NCBI GenBank assembly: GCA_035772405.1
Contig: JAYKKM010000438.1
Location: 1,177,501-1,241,500, forward strand
Source: Chrysogorgia sp. JL179-B06
Taxonomy: Eukaryota > Cnidaria > Anthozoa > Scleralcyonacea > Chrysogorgiidae
Length of the DNA: 64,000 nucleotides
Reading direction: 5' to 3'
This document shows positions 1-10,077 of the stretch, one piece after another (position 1 is the stretch's first letter; every line of letters begins with the position of its first letter). The position numbers and the translations under genes were made by a program. The notes under the pieces are model-generated. The model ran no database searches. It was not told the DNA's origin and was given only the letters and a program-made list of their open reading frames with translations.

Positions 1-640
1 TTATGCCGAGCAATGGACGTTTACTGGAAGTACAAGTGGATTTTTAAAGGGTTAGTCATAATTATGGGAGGGTTCCATTTGTTGATGATGCTCTTAGGAG
101 TTATCGGGAGCGGATTCGGTGTTGCTGGGCTCAGGGAACTAGCTGTTCAAAGCGATGTCGTAGCCGAAGGTTCTGTTGACAAGCAAGGCTAGACAAGCAA
201 GGCTAAGCTCTTTCAGCAGAACAGCAGATGGAGAGACATATGCCGATCACAGAGAAATACCCAGAGAATTTAACCAGCGTTTTCGATGGAATGGCTGTTA
301 TGCAGAGGTTAAACATTACCTCTGGAGCCACATTCCATGTAGTCGCCGAGAAATTGTTCGAATCGGTAACAAACACCAGCAGCAAGCACGTAGATGTGGT
401 GTAAATGCTGTCTTCCCACTTCCGCACATCCCCTCTCCTCACGGGCACGGCTGGGAAGTGAACAGTACATTCAATATCGTTGAATTTGTTTGGCTTGGAT
501 TGAAAGCGGCTCCAGAAGAAGTACTGGAACTACTCTCCTGTACATGCAAGAGAGCATGCACTGCTGAGAAATGCTGTTTCTTGAAAGCTGATCTCAAGTG
601 CATGGACATTTGCACTCTTCCACTCTCCTCCTCAGAGGCT
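1..640 (+). pseudogene. Fragments of a multi-copy cnidarian-type protein (C-terminal part), broken
   Basis: The frame at 1-192 reads a stretch containing GGFHLLMMLLGVIGSGFG and GLRELAVQSDVVAEGSVDK, then stops. A second frame (about 268-408) reads LTSVFDGMAVMQRLNI and continues to HVDVV before a stop. A third (about 505-620) reads AAPEEVLELLSCTCKR followed by a Cys-rich tail (CTCKRACTAEKCC). From memory, these three blocks in this order are typical of large uncharacterised proteins present in many copies in cnidarian genomes. A 14-bp tandem duplication at 178-205 lies where the first frame breaks. I see no intact gene, only remnants of one. Function unknown; possibly transposon-associated. Confidence 0.55.
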
Positions 641-1430
641 TCTCTCCCTTTTTGCAGAGTTCGGGCAGATCACAGGGTAGATATGGTTTGGGCAGCGGGT
701 TGGGAGGGCGCGCCTTTTCCCCCCGCGCGCTTGCAATTCCGCGTCCCCATTGTCTCCACGCGTTCCCGAAACACCCTGGAAGTCTCTGCGGAAGAGAGTG
801 GCACTCATCATGGCGACCGATGATGATGTCCGATATGAAAGTGACACTGAAGATGCAGATGATTAATTATCAGGGTATGTTCAGTGTTGTCGGTACAATT
901 CTCAGTATCCTGAAAAATTTACGGACTTATGATCAATTAGGTAGTGATTACCTTTCCTGGGTATTAATCCTGCTATTAACGTGACATTGTAGTGAAGTCG
1001 ATAAGTACTGTAAGTCGCCTTTTCCTTTCCTTCTTTCACAATTAGATGTTCCAAACCTGAATGTTGTGTTTACCATAAGTTATATCCATAAGTTATATCC
1101 GGCTGATCAATTCAAAACTCGAGCGTTGTCCCAAACATCGGATCAAGATGGCGGCCACTGTGTGACGTCATTTGTGACGCCAACATAACATGATTTGACG
1201 CGTGACGCCACTTGCGATCATCTCTTAGTTCAAACCAATTCCGAATATGCGTTAAAACAATATCTATTTGTATTTACTAAGGACTGCCAATTGTAAAGGG
1301 TCTTCCAGAAATCCAAGATGGCGGACACAAAGAGAGGGAAAGTGGGTAAATTTGAAATTCGATTCTCTGTGTGAAAGCTACTGTTCTATCCTTGCTATCA
1401 TACCTTTTCGTGATGCTGAATAGCCAACGA
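641..1430. other. No gene seen
   Basis: This is non-coding host sequence of mixed composition. It includes a GC-rich patch near 705-740 and phrases such as 'gatggcggccac' that are common in invertebrate repeats. No ORF here resembles a protein family I know. Confidence 0.5.
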
Positions 1431-2240
1431 TTAACATAGAAACTGTTTCGTTTGTTCCCCTTGAGTGAGCCATACAACCGTCTCAGCTGATTGACTATTA
1501 TTAGTAATTACTTCTATGGCGGCATATTCTAAATCCAAGATATTTTCAGGAAAAAACACAGGACTACAGCGTAGGGTACTACGACAAGCTATCAGAACAC
1601 CTCTTCCACGAGATAGACGGTCGCAGCGATGAATATCATATCCCCATGGTAGCAATTCTAAGTCAGATATATCATTAGTGAGCCAGGACTCAGTAACGGC
1701 GACAAGGTCAAGCGTACACAGAATCTCGAAATTCGCTAAGTTTACTTCCAGATTTAATGCTTCGAACATTTTGGTAGAAACAGTGAAGTGAGCTGGAGGA
1801 GTGAAATCTGTGAGGTGTGTTGTCAAACAAGGAGTGATCAGTGTTGTTGGATGAGATGAAGTTTCTTGCTCAAGGAGTCGGGTTGTTGTTCGACATCGCC
1901 GCATAGTAGAATGTCACTCTGAAGATATAGATGACCAGATGGAAGCCAGTTTATACAAGTCTTGTGTGACAGGCGTTTGAGACGAAGGGATGCATGGAAG
2001 TGGTCTCTTATAGCCATAGAAGTTAGGTGGCAAGAGAGTGACATCGTCAGGTAGTGTCAACCAGGATTTAAGCCTCAACGGGACAAAATAAGTACGTAGA
2101 ACATACTGATGTCGAAATATGTCTCGTGTTGAGGGCTGGGCCGTGAAAAGTGCCCGTGTTTTACCCTTACCAACGCGAACCAAGCTGATAAAAACAAGAA
2201 ATATAACGACGCTCCGAACACACGTCATCTGCATGTACCA
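1431..2240 (-). pseudogene. Non-LTR retrotransposon (LINE) 5' fragment with endonuclease domain
   Basis: On the minus strand, 1904-1431 encodes DLVAVTESWLTNDISDLELL, then a GY..HR.DR..RG.GVL block and a LEYAAIEV block. These are motifs of the APE-type endonuclease of CR1/L2/RTE-like LINEs. Upstream of it (about 1920-1872, minus) an overlapping frame reads SDILLCGDVEQQPDSLS. This resembles a decayed 2A-like ribosome-skipping motif (consensus GDVExNPGP), which some of these LINEs carry at the N-terminus. Frames are broken and no reverse transcriptase follows, so this is a dead 5' piece. Confidence 0.65.
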
Positions 2241-2520
2241 AAGTCAAAAAAAAATCACATACTCTGCATGTTGTGGAATCGTGTGCTCGTCTGGAACAAG
2301 CTAGTTTTGAGCAATGGCGGACACAATTTGGGCGACTTTGAAGGTTAAATTTCTTGTGATAGAATGTTTCTTGTTCATTTGTTGGCAAATGCGAACATTT
2401 ATTGGCCTAAAATGATGTTCTGTAATAAAAAATGCCAGGAAACGTAATGTGATATTTCCACGCAGGGGCACTATAATATTGTTAATCTTTTAGTCCGGGA
2501 GCAAATGTCATTAAATAAAG

Positions 2521-2945
2521 TCCCGTGGGAATTTTGTGCTGAAATCACGCCACTGGTCTAGATGTGTTAAGGTGACCCTAAAGAACGTGAAAAGTTTTGG
2601 TGGCAACTTTACAACTTGCTCAGACTGGATTTATGGGAGGTCAAAAGTGTGATGTATAATCTATCATGGTAACGAGGCTGAAACATAAAATCGTCTATAA
2701 CTCTTCAAAATGTGTGCCAAAACGCACCATAGTCACTCAGAAACTGCACCTCAACACCTCAAATACTAATGTAAAGTATTTTAGGCATTAGCGTGGTCAC
2801 ATGACCAAGTTAGCATGAAAACGAGTCTCGCACGTAAAGAGCTTGTTAATTAACGTGTTTAGAACAACCCAAAAATGTTAGTTGCAGACCAATACTGTTG
2901 CTGTAGACTACCATGATTACACAGTACGTGATGTCACATGATTTG
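2521..2945 (+). repeat. Outer inverted repeat, left arm
   Basis: The sequence from tcccgtgggaattttgtgct through the atgtcacatg block recurs in reverse complement at about 22970-23409. The copies match over most of their length (roughly four bases in five by eye) with small indels. The two arms flank element 1 but lie outside its terminal repeats (1.6 kb away on the left, about 0.2 kb on the right). This is either two oppositely oriented copies of an interspersed repeat or the arms of an older transposon that received element 1. Confidence 0.7.
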
Positions 2946-3297
2946 AGGCTAAAACGTATATATTATCCCCAAATTTAAAACATAGTGGCTAACCCAAACC
3001 TTACCCTAATCCTAACCCTAACCCTCCACCTAATATATACTAACCCTAACTCTTACGATAATGTTTTATTTTAGAAATAACAGCTGATTTTAATTTCGAC
3101 TTTTACTACCGATAGTCTATGTGACGTCATTTCGGGATTTTATATGGAAATTCAACCAAAATATAACAACAATTAATTTTCAATTGTGTATCATTCGTCA
3201 GATGGAAAAGGAGCTTGTCAAAAAACCCAATGTGCAATGAGAAACTCTTTAACGCAATAAGGAATTAACGATCTCCATACAAAACATTAGGTACAGT

Positions 3298-3680
3298 GTG
3301 ATAAAGAAAGCATGCAGAGAGAGGTACAAAAGAGAGCTAGTTGGGCTAAACGAATCGAGGCAAAAATCGAGTGATTTATCAGAATTGAAACATCCACTAA
3401 TTCGTTCGAAAACATATCCTTACAACAGGGATGTGTGCTTTTTCTGTGACGGCAAGGCAGGATACCGACAGCCTTTGCACATGCAGGTCAGTTCGTCTTC
3501 TGTAGGTAATAATCTGGATACAGCTCTGAAGCAGCTGGGAGATGAGAAACTCCTTGTCAAACTCTGTACTGCAATTGACAGCAGACAAAATACGTCACAA
3601 GCGTCCTTTGCAAACCTGCTGCCACAACAAGTAATCAAAATGCAAGTGAAATAGCAGCCAAGATATATAGAGTTCCTGAC
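3298..3680 (+). pseudogene. N-terminal fragment of the multi-copy cnidarian-type protein (CxxC region)
   Basis: The open frame contains DVCFFCDGKAGYRQPLHM followed by helical DTALKQLGDEKLLVKLCTAI. The Cys-x2-Cys ... His pattern followed by LLxKL resembles the N-terminus of the same protein group whose C-terminal pieces lie at 1-640. Related but broken sequence continues to about 3900. The order is scrambled (C-terminal pieces upstream of the N-terminal piece), so this is a rearranged or separate degenerate copy. Confidence 0.45.
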
Positions 3681-4557
3681 AATGACGTACGAGGTGGTAT
3701 TGAAGAGTGGAAAGATAATGAATATTTCTCAGCTACATGCTGCATATGGGAATATTTCCCAGAAAAAATAATGTATGAGGGAAGGTGTGCAGCCGGAAGG
3801 CCACAAAGAACTTATCCAGAAGATATTAGAATTATCCAGAAGATATGGAACATATTGGAAGATGTAGAGTTCCACAAGCCAAAATGATTGGACGAGTTCG
3901 AATGGGTAAGCGTCAAAGAATCGAAAGACACTGCCATTCAGGTATCTGAAACTGTTAATGAAAACTGTGCAAGTAACATGAAGACCTTGACATGTATGAT
4001 GCTGCTTTAATCCTTAGCAAGTCCATCAATAAGTGTAAAAAGTGGGTTTGCACTAGCTGGGTCGCTAAACACATGGGTTATCCATGCAACAAATTTTCAA
4101 TTTTCATTGCTTGATGAATGGCCAAGGTGCACTGCTAGCTGCTGTGGTATCTCATGGGTAGAGTTTATCATGTCATGTGAGACTTGTTTTTGACTTGACG
4201 TTCAGATAAACACATTGATAGCTAGATGCTCACCCGTTTATGTACCTTTGGTGCAATTTTCTTAAAAAGAGAGGGTGGAATTAGGACCTTGAGTTTGTGA
4301 TGTCTGTTGAGTATAATCGTCTTCTAAGAGTGGAATCGCTAGTGGAAGCACATGTTCTTCAATGCATCCCACATATATTGTGAAAGACAAACACCATTTC
4401 TTCACTATCGATAATTTGACTTCGATGAAGATACTCACGACATGAAGCGCACTCTGTAGTACTTCTGATCCGGATGACGTAGAGCCAGACTTAAAGTAAG
4501 TAGTATTGTATATTTAAGTAGTATAGAGAGTGGGGCTACGAGCTCAATTTTTACACA
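3681..4557. other. No intact gene; flank of element 1
   Basis: Host sequence with broken frames, some of which may still belong to the multi-copy family (to about 3900). I see no complete gene or recognisable RNA before the inverted terminal repeat of element 1 begins at 4558. Confidence 0.5.
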
Positions 4558-4810
4558 TTCAATGTTGAACGCGAATATAATCGCCAAAACATCGCCAAAT
4601 TTACACCAAATCCCAAACCCCCAAAAACTCGATGTCATTTCGGTAATTCTAAATTTACAACATACATCAAATAAGACCACAAACTCGATTTATATGCTAA
4701 TAATGTGACATTTCAATATTTTTGCATGTTTTTTAAAAAATAGAATGTGTCGTTTCACATTTTTCACATATTTAAAAAAGAAAGTGTCGTTTCAACATTT
4801 TCACATATTT
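4558..4810 (+). repeat. Terminal inverted repeat of element 1, left arm
   Basis: Starts ttcaatgttgaacgcgaata. The reverse complement is found ending at 22744 and matches nearly perfectly inward to the tandem-repeat tract. The arms carry the ends on which integrase is expected to act and protein-primed replication to start. Confidence 0.9.
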
Positions 4811-5010
4811 AAAAAATAGAGAAAGTCGTTTCAACATTTTCACAAATTTGTCAAACCACATTTAAAAAATAGAGAGTGCCGTTTCAACATTTTCACAAAT
4901 TTGTCAAATCATATTTTCACAAATTTGTCAAATCATATTTAAAAAATAGAAAGTGTCGTTTCAACATTTTCAACAAATTTGTCAAATCACATTTTTACAA
5001 ATTTATGTAT
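4735..5010. repeat. Subterminal tandem repeats, left end of element 1
   Basis: Several degenerate copies of a unit of about 45-60 bp built from atttaaaaaatagaaagtg, tcgtttcaacattttcac and aaatttgtcaaatcac. The right end (22448-22600) has fewer copies of the same unit. Copy number is therefore unequal between the two ends. Confidence 0.8.
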
Positions 5011-5107
5011 TGTAAAAGTGTCTCACGCGTGATAAAATTGCCACCTGTTATGCAAATTAGATTATTGCCACCTGTTAATAATAGATTAGTCCGTTTGTTC
5101 ACTATTT

Positions 5108-8100
5108 TCAACGTTTGTCGCCTCTCACTTCAATGTTTTTGTGGCCATACGCGTAGGAGTCAATACCATTTTCTAAAAGGTATCGTTTGTCATCAAAACA
5201 GGATAGCGACACTTTATTAATTTCGTAGCTACCTAGCTGATGTTTGACACTTCTAATGGTCTTCATTGTGTGTCGCAATTGTTTCTGCTCAAGTAACACG
5301 CTTTTGTAATCTTCGTGTCTGATTACCTTTTTAATTATATTTTTTCTAATACCTTTAGCGGTTTTCCCGCCACCTCCACCCTCTTTCAAATAGCTGTACA
5401 TTTTACTGCGCAACCCAACGAACTCGACAATTGGCGTTCCAGCGCACTCGTCCTTCATCTTCCCGATAACTTTCTTATTTTCTCTAAAAAAGAATGGGCT
5501 GTCTGCAGGGTAGTCGCTATTGTCGAACTTTTCGCACTCCATCATAAAGTCGGAATAAACGTCGTCAGTTTTGATTGAGTACAACAGACTGTCAGTGTCA
5601 GTGAAGTGCAATCTACAGGTGTCGCTAGAGTACTTTTTCATAATATAATTGTAGTGAAAATTGTACATCAGCGTTTTACTCAAGTCTAGTATGCACATAC
5701 CCACATATGCAGGTCTATTTAATGTCAGCGTTTCTTTAACCTTATGGACGGCGACTAAGTTCTCGCTAAATATTTTGCAAGACACAAACGTCGGCTTCGA
5801 GACAAGCTTTTCTAGTTTCTTCGCAGTGGTCACTAATCTCACGTCCACACGCTTCCTCAAATTTTCCATCGTTTTTCCGAACACACTGTTGTTCATCAAC
5901 TTGAAGAAGTCCTTCTCAAAAGCGTTCTTAGCCGCGGTTCTTTTGACTGTGTTAAAGTCAATGTACTTGCCCAACCACTTGGACTGGTCAAACTGCAGGA
6001 CCCTGTGAATCTTATTGATTTTTAATCCAAGATCCATGTACAACTGCAGATTTCCATAGTGACACACATACTTTTTTTTGTCCATCAAATTAGTCACCAG
6101 CTTCTTTACACCACCAACACTCACGTTAAACTTATTTTTGATTTTCGCGCAGTATTCCGACAACATGTCAACGGTTATCTCCATCTTCTCGGGAGCCACC
6201 GGGTAATCGTTGTGTAGGTCATGCAAATGGGCTGGATACTCCAAGTCGACCTCAAGCAGTAAGCCCTTTTTACTACCGTCGTGATACTCACGCAGATTAA
6301 CTTTTTCTATTTCTTTCTCAGTCAACCACTTGAAGCCGCCCGTGGGTAGACTTCGACTCATTGCCCATCCATACAAATTGTTGGCATCAAGGTACATCAA
6401 ATACTTCGACTCTTGCGCTTTGTCGTACCCTTCCATGTATTTATTATTCGCCACACCATGTCTGTTGCATATGTAGCTCACACCACCACGCATACCTAAT
6501 TCTACGAACTGGAACATGTCGATGTCGGACAATAATTCGAGTTCTACTCCAGTCATCTTTAACATAGCATCCCAAGCCAATCCGGGCGATGTGAAATAAT
6601 GGCAAGGGTCTAATTTATACTCGCGATGGCATGTCTTTCTAAAGTTCTCAAAAACGTCGGCAAGCAAGAGCACATCACTTTTCAAGTACAGGTCGTGGTA
6701 CCCACCCATACTCTCAACGTCGAAGTAGTCCCACACATCGATGGCGCGCTCGTGCATTTCTTCCGTAATATCTGCGTCATTCAAAATACTGTAGAAATCT
6801 TTTTTTGAGGGTAGCTCGCGCTCATCGAATTTTTCAAAGGAGTCCATGTAGTCGTAGGGGTAGACCCCCTTTCTTGTCATGAGTGCCAACCCCTCGTCGC
6901 GAAACACTTCTGACGTGTATTTGAAAGCGTCCCTTGGTAGGTTCTTCACCAAGTTGTCTAGACCACTACCCATGAACTGAAAGCTGTCCAAAAATACTAA
7001 GTTTTTTCCAAGCATGAACGCCATGTACTTCTCCATGTTGTTCGGTATCACATTTATGTCTTGACCAAACTTGCCAATCTCCTGCATAATGAAATGACTA
7101 TCGTAGCCACGTAAGTTATGAAAGATCACAGGAATTTTGTCAGTCAACTTAAAGTTCACATTACATTCACGATGCGCAGACCCTCTGTACTTACCTGACA
7201 CGTGACAGTGGTCTCTCACTCTAACGTTAGCGCCAGTGTACTCAACACTACAAATATGGCAACTTTTAGACTCGTCAAAGTTCTTCTTGTCGTCATCAGT
7301 CAACACCATCTCTTTGTTAAAGTGACTCTCAGATGTCTTTTTACAATACTCAACAATTTCTAACATCTCCCCAATGAACTTATTAACTGCATTTTCACCG
7401 CGATACACTTTTACTGGCTTACTGTACTCATTGTCGTAGCAACAAACTAATTTATACCCATAGCCACAGTCAACGTGTCTCTGATAAGCGTTTGTGTAGC
7501 TACACTCGCTTGACAGCTTTGTTGTGTGCACCTTCTGTGTGATAGCCTCGAAGTCTGCGTACACCACAAATGGTACGTTTAGCTGCCTACTAAAATTCTC
7601 GTATTTCACTTTCGCACCTTTTTGCGGCATTTTAATAGCTTGCTTCCCATTGATGACCAAACATACTTCAACATGACTTTCAAGCACGTCCGCTCGACTA
7701 AAACACTGCAGGCAATGTCTACAAAAATGTTTTCTAGCCTTATGCTCTGTCTGACGATACATAAACTTGTTGAAATCGCGAATGTACACGTAGTGCTTGT
7801 TGCCCACATCATTAGTTATCAACAGTAGGTCCATGTGGTCAGGGTACGCTTCCTTAGAAACATACACAGGGAATGGTTGCTTATTTTCATACCCGAAAAC
7901 GTTGATGCTAATTTCGTTAGCCTTTTCGATCTTGTTGTAATCTTTGAGTGTGACTGGGAAGTTAATTCCATCATAATTCAACTCACTGACATGCCTAGCG
8001 TACTTTGATGTTCTATCAGAGTTTTTTCCAACAGGGAACTTATGCGCTAGGTGGCACCATCTAAAGCACTCGTTGTCATCATCGTTATTCACGTTTACCA

Positions 8101-8794
8101 AACCCTTCTTACTATTGCGCAACTCCTTTGGTAACGTAATGTAGCTACTCCCATTCAAAGGTCTATAAATAGCGATATTAACGTAGTGTGCATCTATTTT
8201 GTCGATAGTCCACCCAGACCCCTCAGATAACCACCCAGCTATCCGCGTCAAGATCTGTTCCGACCCACGGTTGGCGACACCTTCGATGTCGTGTTCATTA
8301 ATAACGACAAACGTTTCGCTGTTAAAGTAGGCAGTTTTGTATGTGGTCTTATCGAGTTCTAAAGCCTTCTCAAAAGTGACCTTGACTGTCTCTACCACTT
8401 TCATTCCGTTGGTCTCACCTAGTTCACGTCTCAAAAGGTTGATGACAGCGCTTCTGCTACCGTTCACCTGGTTGATGTCTCTGTCGTTAACCACCTCAAC
8501 TCCATAGGACCTTGTGAACCCTCTCAGTGCTCGATCCAACAGCCGTGGGCTATGGTCTTCAACTGTGGGTTGTGCCTCCTGGTTTCTGACAAGACGGTTG
8601 TGTGTCCGACTGCCAGCGTTAACTCGCCTGTTCGTCAGCGGATTAATAGTGCTGACATTTGTCGTGTCACTAAAAACACCATCTCTAACAAGTTGATTGT
8701 AGACTCGCCCGTGGACGTTGATTGCTCTACCTGTTAGTGGATTTACAACGGCTGCACCATTTCTAACAAGTGAGTTTTCTGTGACGTCATCCAT
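5108..8794 (-). CDS. Protein-primed family B DNA polymerase (PolB)
   Basis: This 1228-residue protein replicates the element by protein priming. Two N-terminal repeats of about 33 residues share NPLTxRxIN (residues 18-25 and 51-58) and resemble a short adaptor repeat known from large DNA viruses. A C2H2-like finger lies at 358-378. An HNH/endonuclease VII-like motif (C512, C515, DHCH 528-531, C544-N545) sits between exonuclease motifs, as in other Polinton polymerases. Exonuclease: D404/E406 (YADFEA), D565 (NLRGYDSHF), Y703-D707 (YLKSD). Polymerase: A at D803 (YLDANNLYG), B at 963-974 (FFKLMNNSVFGK), C at D1066/D1068 (FTDTDS). All catalytic residues are present. ATG start, with the TGTAGTATATAG motif (8800-8811) just upstream. 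Confidence 0.96.
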   Translation of the reverse strand: MDDVTENSLVRNGAAVVNPLTGRAINVHGRVYNQLVRDGVFSDTTNVSTINPLTNRRVNAGSRTHNRLVRNQEAQPTVEDHSPRLLDRALRGFTRSYGVEVVNDRDINQVNGSRSAVINLLRRELGETNGMKVVETVKVTFEKALELDKTTYKTAYFNSETFVVINEHDIEGVANRGSEQILTRIAGWLSEGSGWTIDKIDAHYVNIAIYRPLNGSSYITLPKELRNSKKGLVNVNNDDDNECFRWCHLAHKFPVGKNSDRTSKYARHVSELNYDGINFPVTLKDYNKIEKANEISINVFGYENKQPFPVYVSKEAYPDHMDLLLITNDVGNKHYVYIRDFNKFMYRQTEHKARKHFCRHCLQCFSRADVLESHVEVCLVINGKQAIKMPQKGAKVKYENFSRQLNVPFVVYADFEAITQKVHTTKLSSECSYTNAYQRHVDCGYGYKLVCCYDNEYSKPVKVYRGENAVNKFIGEMLEIVEYCKKTSESHFNKEMVLTDDDKKNFDESKSCHICSVEYTGANVRVRDHCHVSGKYRGSAHRECNVNFKLTDKIPVIFHNLRGYDSHFIMQEIGKFGQDINVIPNNMEKYMAFMLGKNLVFLDSFQFMGSGLDNLVKNLPRDAFKYTSEVFRDEGLALMTRKGVYPYDYMDSFEKFDERELPSKKDFYSILNDADITEEMHERAIDVWDYFDVESMGGYHDLYLKSDVLLLADVFENFRKTCHREYKLDPCHYFTSPGLAWDAMLKMTGVELELLSDIDMFQFVELGMRGGVSYICNRHGVANNKYMEGYDKAQESKYLMYLDANNLYGWAMSRSLPTGGFKWLTEKEIEKVNLREYHDGSKKGLLLEVDLEYPAHLHDLHNDYPVAPEKMEITVDMLSEYCAKIKNKFNVSVGGVKKLVTNLMDKKKYVCHYGNLQLYMDLGLKINKIHRVLQFDQSKWLGKYIDFNTVKRTAAKNAFEKDFFKLMNNSVFGKTMENLRKRVDVRLVTTAKKLEKLVSKPTFVSCKIFSENLVAVHKVKETLTLNRPAYVGMCILDLSKTLMYNFHYNYIMKKYSSDTCRLHFTDTDSLLYSIKTDDVYSDFMMECEKFDNSDYPADSPFFFRENKKVIGKMKDECAGTPIVEFVGLRSKMYSYLKEGGGGGKTAKGIRKNIIKKVIRHEDYKSVLLEQKQLRHTMKTIRSVKHQLGSYEINKVSLSCFDDKRYLLENGIDSYAYGHKNIEVRGDKR

Positions 8795-8799
8795 GGCTT

Positions 8800-8811
8800 C
8801 TATATACTACA
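8800..8811 (-). promoter_or_regulatory. Early-type promoter motif upstream of PolB
   Basis: Read on the minus strand this is TGTAGTATATAG, six bases before the PolB ATG. It matches GGAGTAGTATAAG before the zinc-ribbon gene and is related to TGAGRGTATA before the other non-structural genes. Confidence 0.55.
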
Positions 8812-9369
8812 CTTGTTTTTTTTCCTAAGCCACTCGTTGTAATAGCGATCACCACTCTCACACCATCCCAACTTTGGATACACCACCCCAAACAGATTGT
8901 CGTCAAACAAGTCTTTCACCTTCCCGTCTTTGAGGTCTGACACCTTCTTGAGTGTATCGACTCGTCTTCTGTGGCACAACCTAATAATGTAGTACCCGTA
9001 TCTGCTGACATTTCTACACTTTACCAAATTGCATGAGTACAATGCGTTGACAACTTTCAAGAAGTCCTCTTTTATCAACTCAAGGTGCTCACCCCTCACA
9101 ACGTTCCGTAGTCTCCTCCCCATCCACCAAGACCGCTTGTGAACGCTTTTTGGTCGCGTGAGTCTCATGTCACTATAACTCTGAGTGTAACCCCATTCGA
9201 TGTCGCCACACTTTGGACACGCGTACCCACCGCAGTTGATCATGTTTTTCACAACGTCACAATCCGAGCAGTAGTAAATTCTGGAGGTGTCTCCACACTC
9301 AATTTGTGTCTCACTCGCGATTTCGTCAATTGTGTAGCCGTGACTCATCTGCCTCATAAGTTTGTCCAT
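8800..9369 (-). CDS. Zinc-ribbon protein, possibly a viral late transcription factor (VLTF3-like)
   Basis: About 189 residues from the ATG at 9369. The open frame extends to a GTG at 9414, but the ATG is preceded by the same GTAGTATAAG motif that precedes PolB, which favours it. The N-terminal third has a zinc ribbon, YYCSDCDV ... ACPKCGDIEW. Next comes a basic, Trp- and Arg-rich helix (KRSWWMGRRLRNVV) and then a helical region. A CxxC...CPxCG ribbon followed by a basic helical segment is reminiscent of poxvirus/NCLDV VLTF3-type factors, but I cannot confirm homology by eye. It lies immediately upstream of PolB with the same orientation. Inference: transcription factor acting on other element genes. 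Confidence 0.6.
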   Translation of the reverse strand: MDKLMRQMSHGYTIDEIASETQIECGDTSRIYYCSDCDVVKNMINCGGYACPKCGDIEWGYTQSYSDMRLTRPKSVHKRSWWMGRRLRNVVRGEHLELIKEDFLKVVNALYSCNLVKCRNVSRYGYYIIRLCHRRRVDTLKKVSDLKDGKVKDLFDDNLFGVVYPKLGWCESGDRYYNEWLRKKNKCSI

Positions 9370-9373
9370 CACT

Positions 9374-9386
9374 CTTATACTACTCC
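9374..9386 (-). promoter_or_regulatory. Early-type promoter motif upstream of the zinc-ribbon gene
   Basis: Minus strand GGAGTAGTATAAG, four bases before the ATG at 9369. It shares GTAGTATA with the PolB upstream motif at the same distance from the start. Confidence 0.55.
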
Positions 9387-9395
9387 AACATTTTT

Positions 9396-9815
9396 TCACC
9401 GAGTGAGTACCCACACCGCTATTCCGCTACCCAAACCTAGCGCGCTAACGAACAATAATTGGTACTCCTTCATTTCCGCACTCGGTTGGTAGTAATCCGC
9501 AATCTTCGGGGAGTCAGTGAACACTCGTCCGCTGTACCGTATGGTCATTACGCTTCTAAGTTCTTCCAACGCGTGGTTTGTGTCATTGATGTCAGCATTA
9601 GCATCAGAGAGCCGTTGTCGTAAACGCTGGATCTTATCTTTCTTAGCGACCTCATTCTCATACCACACTTCTTTCGCGCTGGCTAACTGCTCCAACGCAT
9701 GGTTATGCCTTTTCATCTCAGCTTCATAACCTGAGTGGTTAAACTTTGAAAACATAAAGCCAGCACCTGCAAAAGCTATTGCATTAAATATCCCTCCAGC
9801 CACAACACTCACCAT
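9396..9815 (-). CDS. Small membrane protein with central coiled coil
   Basis: 139 residues. It has a hydrophobic N-terminal segment (residues 4-22, VVAGGIFNAIAFAGAGFMF), a charged helical middle (about 30-95) with coiled-coil character, and a C-terminal hydrophobic helix (LLFVSALGLGSGIAVWVL) ending in TR. Not a family I recognise. It is the first of three consecutive small minus-strand membrane proteins (with the next two entries). CGTAAGTTAATG overlaps its start codon and matches the motif over the ATPase start. This suggests co-regulation with virion genes. A role in the virion membrane or in entry/exit is inference. Confidence 0.7.
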   Translation of the reverse strand: MVSVVAGGIFNAIAFAGAGFMFSKFNHSGYEAEMKRHNHALEQLASAKEVWYENEVAKKDKIQRLRQRLSDANADINDTNHALEELRSVMTIRYSGRVFTDSPKIADYYQPSAEMKEYQLLFVSALGLGSGIAVWVLTR

Positions 9816-9819
9816 TAAC

Positions 9820-10062
9820 TTACGTTGATTTGAATGGGTCTGTCGGTATCCACTTTTTCGATTGCATCCATTTTACTAACAGCGTTCCTGCGCCAACAGC
9901 TGCAGCAAGTTTCACTGTGCCTTTAACTGTCTCTGGTGTTCCCAATGGTTCTCCCAAAGCCTTTTTAGAAATCATACTCACTGCCACAGCACCAGTCGTA
10001 ACAAGTAGCGCATCGTACAATTCGTTCATAAGTTCTTTTCGATCGATCGCAGCCATATACAT
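9820..10062 (-). CDS. Small two-helix membrane protein, unknown
   Basis: 80 residues with two hydrophobic stretches (about 17-34, ALLVTTGAVAVSMISKKAL; about 47-65, TVKLAAAVGAGTLLVKWM) separated by a short Gly/Pro loop. It ends in a polar tail. A second Met lies two codons in. Only a few bases separate it from the membrane proteins on either side, which supports a real gene in a minus-strand cluster. No family recognised. Confidence 0.6.
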   Translation of the reverse strand: MYMAAIDRKELMNELYDALLVTTGAVAVSMISKKALGEPLGTPETVKGTVKLAAAVGAGTLLVKWMQSKKWIPTDPFKST

Positions 10063-10077
10063 TGTCGTGTGTTTTGT

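Noticed and set aside
176..823. 215-codon open frame across the left end
   Set aside because: It crosses several different reading frames of the broken multi-copy gene; only the AAPEEVLELLSCTCKR part is genuine remnant coding sequence in this frame.
3001..3052. Telomere-like taaccctaaccct run
   Set aside because: Short and imperfect, with a similar one at 29.66 kb; interstitial noise rather than a chromosome end.
4735..5010. CRISPR-like repeats in the Polinton end
   Set aside because: Units are degenerate and directly adjacent with no unique spacers; this is an ordinary subterminal tandem repeat in a eukaryotic element.
5108..5220. Plus-strand ORFs antisense to PolB
   Set aside because: Shadow frames of the polymerase gene with no independent features.
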